From Flavobacteriaceae bacterium (lineage in GTDB: Bacteria > Bacteroidota > Bacteroidia > Flavobacteriales > Flavobacteriaceae), in NCBI GenBank assembly GCA_947377425.1, contig CANCFZ010000160.1, positions 1 to 5,354 of the forward strand: a stretch of 5,354 nucleotides of DNA, in the 5' to 3' direction. The position numbers were made by a program, and so were the translations under genes. This document shows positions 1 to 5,354 of the stretch, one piece after another. The notes beneath the pieces were generated by a model, which ran no database searches, was not told the origin of the DNA, and was given only the letters and a program-made list of their open reading frames with translations. The stretch's first letter is position 1. The number at the start of each line of letters is the position of its first letter.

Positions 1-467
1 AGATTTAAAGTTTTGGATAAAATGCGATAAGCTAATTTGGCATAATTAACTTCATCAGATGAATTAGTGTCTTTTTTACGTTTTAGAAAAGCATCAAAAT
101 TTCTCCCTTTTTTGTTTTTGACCAATTGGATAAAACCTTTGTTAATTTCGAGTTTCCCCAATTGAATATTTCCAAAAAGCAACTGCCAAAAGTTAACCGA
201 AGTTTTCAAACTTTTAATGCTTACTAAAGTATCGGCTTTTTGAGGAACCAAAGAAATTTCCTCAAATTCCAAATCGGATAAACCATGAAATTGAGCACTT
301 TTTACGTGAAAACGACATTGATATTCTCTGTTGAGTTTGGTGTCAATTTTAGAAATAGCACTTTCCAAAATAGCATTTCTAAAGAAAACAATAGTTATTA
401 TTCCAAGAAATAATACTAGGAGAATTAGCTTTAAAAAAAGAAATAATTTTTGCTTTTTGGTTCTCAT
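1..467 (-). CDS. AsmA-like envelope protein, N-terminal part (runs off left edge)
   Basis: The open frame starts at ATG 467-465 and stays open for 155 codons to the window edge, so the C-terminus is missing. The product has a short basic start (MRTKKQK), one hydrophobic segment at about residues 8-29, then a soluble region. The pattern after the anchor (LESAISKIDTKL, an element built around DLEFEEISLV, then SIKSLKTSVNFWQLL and IQLGKLEINKG) is the repeating beta-strand style of AsmA/TamB-like proteins: an inner-membrane anchor followed by a long periplasmic domain. Family knowledge: these large proteins act in outer-membrane homeostasis and are thought to bridge the periplasm for lipid transfer. 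The gene begins 12 nt after the radA stop, with no Shine-Dalgarno motif, so it is probably cotranscribed with radA. The assignment rests on architecture and motif flavour, as only the N-terminus is visible; another anchored periplasmic protein is possible. Confidence 0.7.
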   Translation of the reverse strand, partial: MRTKKQKLFLFLKLILLVLFLGIITIVFFRNAILESAISKIDTKLNREYQCRFHVKSAQFHGLSDLEFEEISLVPQKADTLVSIKSLKTSVNFWQLLFGNIQLGKLEINKGFIQLVKNKKGRNFDAFLKRKKDTNSSDEVNYAKLAYRILSKTLN

Positions 468-479
468 TTAGTGCTGGAG

Positions 480-1838
480 TTACCCAAATAAAATTTCAAC
501 AACTTCTTCAATTTTAGAAACTAAAACTACTTTTATTCCGGGATATTTTGTAGAAAGTTTGTTGTATTTAGAAATAAATATGGTAGCAAAACCTAATTTT
601 TCTGCTTCTTGAATGCGTTGTTCAACACGATTTACTGGACGAATTTCACCTGAAAGTCCGACTTCACCTGCAAAACATACATCTTTACCCACAGCAATAT
701 CTTCATTTGACGAAAGTATGGAGGCTACAACCGCTAAATCAATAGCTGGGTCGTCAACCGAAATCCCACCAGTAACATTTAAAAACACGTCTTTGGTTCC
801 CAATCTAAAACCAGCACGTTTTTCTAAAACAGCTAGTAACATGTTCAATCTTTTGGCATTATAACCTGTCGTGCTTCGTTGCGGAGTTCCATAAACTGCG
901 GTTGAAACTAAGGCTTGAATTTCAATCATTAATGGGCGCATTCCTTCTAATGTTGAAGCGATGGCAGTTCCCGAAAGTTCTTCTTCACGATGTGATAACA
1001 GAATTTCAGATGGGTTGGAAACTTCTCTTAAACCCGAACCTAACATTTCGTATATTCCGAGTTCGGCGGTAGAACCAAATCTATTTTTTAAGCTGCGTAG
1101 AATTCTATACACGTGATTTCTATCGCCTTCAAATTGCAAAACCGTGTCAACCATGTGTTCCAATATTTTTGGACCAGCAATAGTTCCGTCTTTGGTAATA
1201 TGCCCAATTAAAATAACAGGAATATTGGTTTCTTTGGCAAATTTTATCAATTCGGCGGTACATTCTCTAATTTGAGAAATGCTTCCGGCAGTTGATTCAA
1301 TATAATCAGTATGCAATGTTTGAATGGAATCTATTATTACAATTTCAGGTTCAATTTCCTGAATTTGACGAAAGATATTTTGCGTTTTAGTTTCTGTAAG
1401 AATGTAGCAATTATCATCTTTAGAGGTAATTCTTTCAGCGCGCATTTTGATTTGTTTCTGACTTTCCTCGCCCGAAACATATAAAGTTTTATAAGGTAAT
1501 TTTAAGGATATTTGAAGTAATAAAGTGCTTTTCCCAATTCCGGGTTCGCCACCAAGAAGGATTAGAGAACCTGGTACAATTCCACCACCAAGTACACGAT
1601 TTAATTCACCATCCAAAGTATCCATTCGGACTTCTTGCGACGAGTCAATTTCGGCAATTTTTAATGGTTTTGGTGCTTTTTTTATTTCAGAAGTTGGCTT
1701 CCAACTTGTTTTTTCCTCTTTTTGAATTACTTCTTCCACAATGGTATTCCATTCTTTGCAGGCATTGCATTGTCCTTGCCATTTGGAATATTGTGTGCCA
1801 CAATTCTGACAGAAAAAAGAAGTTTTAAGTTTAGCCAT
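480..1838 (-). CDS. radA: DNA repair protein RadA (Sms), complete
   Basis: RadA is a RecA-like hexameric ATPase that promotes branch migration and processing of recombination intermediates in the cytoplasm. The 452-residue product is of normal family length and has every expected part. An N-terminal C4 zinc finger uses Cys10, Cys13, Cys24 and Cys27. A Walker A motif, GEPGIGKS, lies at residues 97-104 with Lys103, and Walker B ends at Asp170 in IVIIDS. The RadA signature KNRFG is at 251-255. A C-terminal Lon-protease-like domain (about 285-452) contains DDPAIDLAV near 362-370; as usual for RadA it lacks the Lon catalytic Ser and is structural. The ATG start at 1838-1836 places the zinc finger at its normal distance from the N-terminus. 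The gene starts 38 nt after the upstream hydrolase-like gene and is followed 12 nt later by the AsmA-like gene. No broken motif was seen. Confidence 0.97.
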   Translation of the reverse strand: MAKLKTSFFCQNCGTQYSKWQGQCNACKEWNTIVEEVIQKEEKTSWKPTSEIKKAPKPLKIAEIDSSQEVRMDTLDGELNRVLGGGIVPGSLILLGGEPGIGKSTLLLQISLKLPYKTLYVSGEESQKQIKMRAERITSKDDNCYILTETKTQNIFRQIQEIEPEIVIIDSIQTLHTDYIESTAGSISQIRECTAELIKFAKETNIPVILIGHITKDGTIAGPKILEHMVDTVLQFEGDRNHVYRILRSLKNRFGSTAELGIYEMLGSGLREVSNPSEILLSHREEELSGTAIASTLEGMRPLMIEIQALVSTAVYGTPQRSTTGYNAKRLNMLLAVLEKRAGFRLGTKDVFLNVTGGISVDDPAIDLAVVASILSSNEDIAVGKDVCFAGEVGLSGEIRPVNRVEQRIQEAEKLGFATIFISKYNKLSTKYPGIKVVLVSKIEEVVEILFG

Positions 1839-1861
1839 TTATGCTGATTTATTTATGCTGA
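1837..1861 (-). repeat. 11-bp direct repeat at the radA start
   Basis: On the minus strand TCAGCATAAAT occurs twice with a 14-bp period (1851-1861 and 1837-1847). The second copy ends with the first two bases of the radA ATG. The copies are identical and fill most of the 38-nt gap before radA. This may be a small duplication that spaces the genes or a translation-initiation feature; no function can be assigned from sequence. Confidence 0.5.
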
Positions 1862-1876
1862 ATTAAGTGTTCAGTA

Positions 1877-3031
1877 TTATTTCTTTTTAATTTGACTTCT
1901 AAGTTCATCGGCTTTAGCCAACATCATATCTTTGGTTAATTCACCAATTGGCTGTAATTGAAACCCATTTTGATAATATTTCACAGCATTTTTGATGTCG
2001 CCTGTATTTTCATAAAACATAGCCATGTGGTAATCGCCAAGCATTGATTTTGGATACATTTTATGAGAAAGTTGCGCTAATAATTCAAATTCTGAGTAGG
2101 CTTTATTTTTCAAAATTGCCGCTTCAATGGCTTTAAAGTCATTAAGGCGAATGTTCATTTTGATGCCCAATGCTTTGTCTAAAACATCATATTTGTTTTT
2201 CAAATAGTCAACATAGCCTGAAGGAAGCGTAACTATTTTTTCTTGAAATTCAGATTTTGAAATGGGTTGATACGACGCAAAAAATTGATATAATGCACTT
2301 GGAATTGAATATAAAACCAATGAATAATGCGAAGCTCCTTTAAAATCATCATATTTATAATTCAAAGTGGTGCTGTTGAGTGCCTTTATGTTTTCATCTA
2401 AAAGAGTGATTTTTTCTTTCATTTTCTTAATATCACCTTCGCCTGATGATTGATAATAGAACATGTTTTGTTTAAAAGTTCCTAATCTGTCGGCAACACG
2501 GGTTTCCATTTCTAAAGGAAGTTCTGGGCTTAAAGAAATGTAAGCATTAAATAGCGGAACATCTTTATATAAAAATAAATTCATAAAACCAGCGGTTACA
2601 TCATGTCCAGCAATCATTCTAAAATTAGAAGTTCGGTATTTTGTTTGAATAAAAGGAATTAATTCGGCGCCAATAAATTCAAAGAAATTCTCTCCTTTTC
2701 CTTCGGGTAAACCTGTCGTTTCGTCAAAAGTACAATCTTCAACACGCTCGTTTTCTTTATTTTGATCAAGCCCTACGATGATTACTTCTGGCAAATCGTC
2801 CCAATAATTTCCATAACTCATAGCGCCTTGAAAAGGATCAAAAAGATAATCTCCATCGAGTAAAAATAAAAGAGGATAGGTTTTCTTAACATCTTTGTTA
2901 TAAGATGGAGGAAGTGAAACCGTTAGATGTCTGTATTTATCTAGTTTTTTAGATAAAATACTGTCTTTAATTTTTTGTGCAAATCCAGTGCAACTAATTG
3001 TAATAACGATTAATAGAATTAATTTTTTCAT
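1877..3031 (-). CDS. exported esterase-D-like alpha/beta-hydrolase-fold protein with degenerate nucleophile elbow and C-terminal TPR-like segment
   Basis: The 384-residue product starts with a signal peptide (MKKLILLIVI...GFAQ, cleavage likely around residue 19), so it is exported; Cys14 makes only a poor lipobox. Residues about 25-255 follow the putative esterase/esterase D family (PF00756): LTVSLPPSYN, YPLLFLLDGD (52-61), VIIVGLDQN, a RVEDCT element (96-101), and ELIPFIQTKYRT before the elbow. Where the family has GHSxGG, this protein has GHDVTAG (142-148): Asp144 (codon 2602-2600, GAT) replaces the Ser and Thr146 the next Gly. The likely catalytic His235 in GASHYS is kept, and Glu198 or Asp200 could be the acid. 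Residues about 330-362 (DYHMAMFYENTGDIKNAVKYY) look like one TPR unit. The gene lies 53 nt after the membrane-protein gene and 38 nt before radA. Fold and export look sound; activity and substrate are unknown, and it may be a non-catalytic relative. Confidence 0.8.
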   Translation of the reverse strand: MKKLILLIVITISCTGFAQKIKDSILSKKLDKYRHLTVSLPPSYNKDVKKTYPLLFLLDGDYLFDPFQGAMSYGNYWDDLPEVIIVGLDQNKENERVEDCTFDETTGLPEGKGENFFEFIGAELIPFIQTKYRTSNFRMIAGHDVTAGFMNLFLYKDVPLFNAYISLSPELPLEMETRVADRLGTFKQNMFYYQSSGEGDIKKMKEKITLLDENIKALNSTTLNYKYDDFKGASHYSLVLYSIPSALYQFFASYQPISKSEFQEKIVTLPSGYVDYLKNKYDVLDKALGIKMNIRLNDFKAIEAAILKNKAYSEFELLAQLSHKMYPKSMLGDYHMAMFYENTGDIKNAVKYYQNGFQLQPIGELTKDMMLAKADELRSQIKKK

Positions 3032-3037
3032 AAAAGT

Positions 3038-3071
3038 TTGATTTAGCGACTAAAATGGTGTCTAAAATCAA
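3038..3071 (-). promoter_or_regulatory. imperfect inverted repeat just upstream of the hydrolase-like gene
   Basis: On the minus strand TTGATTTTAG (3071-3062) can pair with CTAAATCAA (3046-3038), giving nine base pairs with one bulged T and a 15-nt loop. The 3' arm ends six bases before the ATG at 3031 and is followed by ACTTTT. The loop holds a second copy of the motif (ATTTTAG, 3056-3050) that could pair with the same 3' arm in a shorter hairpin. The stem is AT-rich with a weak T run, so it is a poor intrinsic terminator. A translational or attenuation role is only possible, and chance in AT-rich DNA is a real alternative. Confidence 0.3.
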
Positions 3072-3084
3072 GCAATATAACAAA

Positions 3085-4044
3085 TTATTTTCTATTTAAG
3101 ATGGGAAGTAATAAAAATGATAGTAATCCTAAAACTAAAACTAAAAGCATTTGTGAAGTCCAAATAATCCAACCAAAAGCGGTTCCAGCTGGTTCGGCAA
3201 TTGCGTAAAACAAAAGTACTTTTGAAGTAAGAAACGGATAAGCTCCGAAGCCACTATTTGTGAAAGCAATAGCTATACTTCCAACAACAAAACAAGTAAT
3301 AATTGCACCCACAGAAAGTGATGAAGTTTCTGGAATTACTTTTGTGGCAACGTAATAAGTTATCAAATAAGAAAGCCAAATAAGTATGGTTTGAAAAAGA
3401 TATTTCCATTTTTTTTTCATGTGAATTATACTCAACAAACCTTCTTTTAAACCCGAAATTTTTTCTTTAAAAAGGGCTACAATTTTTAGTTTTGAGTAGT
3501 TGTAAATCAAAACAAATGCAACAAATCCAAAAATTCCAACAAGTGATAGGAGTACAATTAAATGCAACGGCATTTTATCAAGAATAAACGCTTTGACGAT
3601 TTTAAATTGAAGTAAAACAGCTAATAACATAAAGAATAATAAGAAAAGCATATCAATTATTCTTTCGGCAACAATAGTTCCGAAACCTTTATCGAATGGA
3701 ATATTATTGTATTTTTTTACAATTATAGCTCTAGAAATTTCACCCGATTTTGGCACAGTTAAATTTAACAAATAGCCAATACTAACCGCCATAAAATTAT
3801 TTTGAAAAGAAGATTCATAACCCAAATGGTCGAGCATGTATTTCCATCGGTAGGCTCTTATTGCGTTTCCTATAAATCCAGTAAAAATTGCCAGAATAAC
3901 ATAAAAGTAATTGGCATTTTTAAAATAACCAATAATTTCATTAATTTGGGCTTCGGTAAATTTGTTGTATTGATACACAACAATTCCGATTCCTAACGCA
4001 ATAGGAATAAGAATAGACAACCATTTACTGATATGATTTTTCAA
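3085..4044 (-). CDS. lysylphosphatidylglycerol synthase transmembrane (YbhN/UPF0104-like) family integral membrane protein
   Basis: The 319-residue product is very hydrophobic, with about seven to nine predicted membrane segments (near 8-25, 47-62, 82-97, 127-148, 162-181, 215-234, 245-263 and 290-314). Family-typical patterns are NAIRAYRWKYML (60-71), the polar VPKSGEISRA (97-106) followed by GFGTIVAERIIDM (120-132), and TNSGFGAYPF (262-271). These match PF03706, the flippase-like domain also found in MprF. No soluble aminoacyl-transferase domain is attached, so this is not a full MprF; stand-alone members are thought to be lipid or polyprenyl-lipid transporters, with the substrate here unknown. 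The start is TTG (4044-4042), four nt after the panD stop. An in-frame TGA at 4056-4054 leaves no room for an ATG upstream, and the next in-frame ATG is codon 70, inside the conserved region. Close spacing suggests translational coupling to panD. Confidence 0.88.
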   Translation of the reverse strand: MKNHISKWLSILIPIALGIGIVVYQYNKFTEAQINEIIGYFKNANYFYVILAIFTGFIGNAIRAYRWKYMLDHLGYESSFQNNFMAVSIGYLLNLTVPKSGEISRAIIVKKYNNIPFDKGFGTIVAERIIDMLFLLFFMLLAVLLQFKIVKAFILDKMPLHLIVLLSLVGIFGFVAFVLIYNYSKLKIVALFKEKISGLKEGLLSIIHMKKKWKYLFQTILIWLSYLITYYVATKVIPETSSLSVGAIITCFVVGSIAIAFTNSGFGAYPFLTSKVLLFYAIAEPAGTAFGWIIWTSQMLLVLVLGLLSFLLLPILNRK

Positions 4045-4048
4045 AAGA

Positions 4049-4399
4049 TTATTTCAGTGAATTGTCGTTTTCATTCGGAAAAACGAGCCAAGGTTTGAAT
4101 GTTTTTGCTTCTTCAAAATCTAAAGTAGCATAAGAAATAATTATGATAATATCGCCAGCATGCACTTTTCTTGCAGCCGGTCCATTAAGCGTAATTTCAC
4201 CCGAATTTCTAGCACCTTTTATGGCATACGTTTCAAAACGCTCACCATTATTGATGTTAACAATAGCAACTTTTTCGCCTTCAATTAGGTTGGAGGCATC
4301 CATTAAGGCTTCGTCGATAGTAATACTTCCGATATAGTTCAAATCTGCGCCAGTTACTTTAACGCGATGAATTTTTGATTTTACAACTTGAATTTGCAT
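4049..4399 (-). CDS. panD: aspartate 1-decarboxylase (PanD) proenzyme
   Basis: PanD converts L-aspartate to beta-alanine in the cytoplasm, supplying one substrate of PanC. It is made as an inactive proenzyme that cleaves itself between Gly and Ser, the Ser becoming the catalytic pyruvoyl group. The 116-residue product is close to the usual length and shows the cleavage site as Gly24-Ser25 in ADLNYIGSITID, the same numbering as in E. coli. Lys9, His11, Arg54, Thr57 and Tyr58, which belong to the known active-site region, are present, as is the conserved LNGPAAR (71-77). The ATG start at 4399-4397 gives the correct spacing to the cleavage site. It follows panC by 14 nt and precedes the membrane-protein TTG by four nt, consistent with one operon. 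Nothing is missing or unusual in the protein. Confidence 0.97.
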   Translation of the reverse strand: MQIQVVKSKIHRVKVTGADLNYIGSITIDEALMDASNLIEGEKVAIVNINNGERFETYAIKGARNSGEITLNGPAARKVHAGDIIIIISYATLDFEEAKTFKPWLVFPNENDNSLK

Positions 4400-4413
4400 G
4401 GGGCAAAGTTAAA

Positions 4414-5262
4414 TTAATTTAGTGAAATAGTATCAATCAATCTGATTTTGTTAACAAAAACGGCAATAAAAGCACGATATTTCTTGGTTTTATTTTTTCT
4501 AACGCAAGTTAATAATGTGGCTTCATCAGCAATCTCAAAATATTCTAATTCAAAATCAGGATGTTTTTTAAATGCTTTGGTAACAAAATCAGAAACCTCA
4601 TGAGCAGATTTCGTGCCAAAAAGGGTTTTGGCATTATTCAATATTTTAAAAATAATGGTTGATTTTTCTTTTTCCTCTGTTGAAAGTCGTTCATTTCTAG
4701 AACTCATTGCAAGACCGTTGTCTTCTCTAAAAATTGGGCAACCTATAATATTTACTGGTATTTTTTCTTTTTCAACAAGTTTTTTGACTATTTGTAATTG
4801 CTGAAAATCTTTCTCTCCAAAATAAGCATTTGTTGGTTTTACAATTTCGAAAAGACGTTTTACAACAGTGCCAACTCCGTCAAAATGTCCGGGACGAAAT
4901 TTGCCTTCCATTTGGTTTTCTAATCCGTCAAAATCATAGTGTTGCGATTTGGTTTTTCCTTCATAAATATCTTCTACTGTTGGAGCATACACTAGAATTT
5001 TGTCGGAAATTGTTTTTATTTTTTCAACATCATTTTCTAATGTTCTTGGGTATTTTTTTAAATCTTCGGGATTATTAAATTGCGTTGGATTCACAAAAAT
5101 ACTTATCACAGTTGTAACATTATTTTCAATAGATTGTTGCAACAACGAAAGATGTCCTTGATGCAATGCGCCCATAGTAGGAACAAAACCAATAGTAGTA
5201 TTATCAAGGTTATTGCTCTTTAAGTAGTTGTTTAAATCTACTTTTTTGTTAAAAATGTGCAT
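4414..5262 (-). CDS. panC: pantothenate synthetase (pantoate--beta-alanine ligase)
   Basis: PanC joins pantoate and beta-alanine using ATP, through a pantoyl-adenylate intermediate, as the last step of pantothenate (vitamin B5) synthesis in the cytoplasm. The 282-residue product is of normal length. It carries the nucleotidyl-transferase HxGH motif at His34-His37 within FVPTMGALHQGH, then FVNPTQF (56-62), EGKFRPGHFDGV (119-130), FGEKDFQQL (148-156) and the KMSKS-equivalent MSSRN (186-190). The ATG at 5262-5260 puts HxGH at its expected distance from the N-terminus. An ATG nearby at 5273 is out of frame and reaches a stop after 11 codons. The gene is the first of the minus-strand series, next to panD (14-nt gap), and probably transcribed from the promoter box at 5286-5293. 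panB and panE are not in the window. Confidence 0.97.
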   Translation of the reverse strand: MHIFNKKVDLNNYLKSNNLDNTTIGFVPTMGALHQGHLSLLQQSIENNVTTVISIFVNPTQFNNPEDLKKYPRTLENDVEKIKTISDKILVYAPTVEDIYEGKTKSQHYDFDGLENQMEGKFRPGHFDGVGTVVKRLFEIVKPTNAYFGEKDFQQLQIVKKLVEKEKIPVNIIGCPIFREDNGLAMSSRNERLSTEEKEKSTIIFKILNNAKTLFGTKSAHEVSDFVTKAFKKHPDFELEYFEIADEATLLTCVRKNKTKKYRAFIAVFVNKIRLIDTISLN

Positions 5263-5285
5263 GTGTTTTTCATTAAAATAGGGTA

Positions 5286-5293
5286 CAAACTTA
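5286..5293 (-). promoter_or_regulatory. probable promoter -7 box for panC operon
   Basis: On the minus strand TAAGTTTG matches the Bacteroidota -7 consensus TAnnTTTG. It lies 23 nt before the panC ATG, giving a short leader. No clear TTG appears at the expected -33 distance, so the call rests on the -7 match and position. The leader has no Shine-Dalgarno sequence. Confidence 0.5.
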
Positions 5294-5305
5294 CTACTTT
5301 AGTAA
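5291..5305. promoter_or_regulatory. short palindrome between divergent promoter boxes (possible operator)
   Basis: TTACTA (5291-5296) and TAGTAA (5300-5305) form a perfect 6-bp inverted repeat around a 3-bp centre. It overlaps the first bases of the panC -7 box and sits near the expected -33 position of the plus-strand promoter, where a regulator could affect both directions. A 6-bp palindrome in AT-rich DNA can arise by chance. Confidence 0.25.
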
Positions 5306-5324
5306 TTATCTGCATAAATTTTTG

Positions 5325-5332
5325 TAATTTTG
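5325..5332 (+). promoter_or_regulatory. probable promoter -7 box for a divergent gene beyond the right edge
   Basis: TAATTTTG on the plus strand matches TAnnTTTG exactly. The following bases (5333-5354) hold no ATG and look like the start of a leader, so the gene itself lies outside the window. No exact TTG is seen at the expected -33 distance. The gene's identity cannot be read from this window. Confidence 0.5.
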
Positions 5333-5354
5333 CGTGCTTTTTATAGCTAATAAA

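Noticed and set aside
221..231. TTACTAAAGTA inside the AsmA-like gene also occurs on the minus strand in the palindrome at 5295-5305.
   Set aside because: An 11-base AT-rich match in a window this size is plausible by chance, and one copy is in coding sequence.
613..864. Plus-strand open frame of 83 codons.
   Set aside because: It lies wholly inside radA, antisense to it, with no motif or initiation signal; it is a shadow of the radA coding pattern. The other plus-strand frames (1525-1725, 3802-3996, 4143-4337, 4613-4804, 4830-5078) are rejected for the same reason.
3032..3084. A TAnnTTTG promoter for the hydrolase-like gene.
   Set aside because: No full match is present in the 53-nt gap; the nearest sequences (TATATTGC, TAGTCGCT) miss key positions.
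3085..4044. Possible MprF (phosphatidylglycerol lysyltransferase).
   Set aside because: Only the membrane part is present; the 319-residue product lacks the C-terminal aminoacyl-transferase domain.
5238..5273. An 11-codon minus-strand frame starting at ATG 5273 and overlapping the panC start, a possible upstream ORF.
   Set aside because: No ribosome-binding signal or recognisable peptide pattern, and short ATG frames are expected by chance here.
1..5354. Mobile element, CRISPR array, tRNA/rRNA, toxin-antitoxin or phage-defence system.
   Set aside because: No transposase, repeat-spacer pattern, RNA cloverleaf, or defence-type domain was seen; all coding space is taken by recognisable genes in a tight minus-strand series.

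Overview
This is an ordinary-looking chromosomal segment from a low-GC member of the Bacteroidota, most likely the family Flavobacteriaceae (Flavobacterium or a relative). The reasons are the AT-rich composition, start codons preceded by A/T-rich sequence with no Shine-Dalgarno motif, promoter-like TAnnTTTG boxes of the type known for Bacteroidota sigma-70 (SigABfr), and the gene order panC-panD-flippase-like membrane protein-radA. Assignments were made by reading motifs; no database search was run.

Every gene in the window is on the minus strand, so the sequence reads right to left. From 5262 down to 1 the order is: panC (pantothenate synthetase), panD (aspartate 1-decarboxylase), a multi-pass membrane protein of the lysylphosphatidylglycerol-synthase transmembrane/YbhN-like family, an exported esterase-D-like alpha/beta-hydrolase-fold protein with a C-terminal TPR-like segment, radA (recombination/branch-migration ATPase), and the first 155 codons of an AsmA-like envelope protein that runs off the left edge. 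Intergenic gaps are 14, 4, 53, 38 and 12 nt, so one polycistronic transcript is plausible. Bases 5263-5354 form a probable divergent promoter region: a TAnnTTTG box faces each way, and the plus-strand one would serve a gene beyond the right edge.

PanC and PanD catalyse neighbouring steps: PanD makes beta-alanine from aspartate and PanC joins it to pantoate to give pantothenate, the coenzyme A precursor. The membrane protein, the exported hydrolase-like protein and the AsmA-like protein all point to the cell envelope, possibly lipid handling. RadA is a conserved DNA-repair protein that probably only shares the transcript.

No mobile element, CRISPR array, RNA gene or defence system was seen. 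The most notable point is the exported hydrolase-fold protein, which has Asp in place of the nucleophile Ser in a degenerate nucleophile elbow while keeping the likely catalytic His. Lesser points are the TTG start of the membrane protein, a short palindrome between the divergent promoter boxes, and a switch-like inverted repeat before the hydrolase gene. No stretch over 300 bases lacks a gene.
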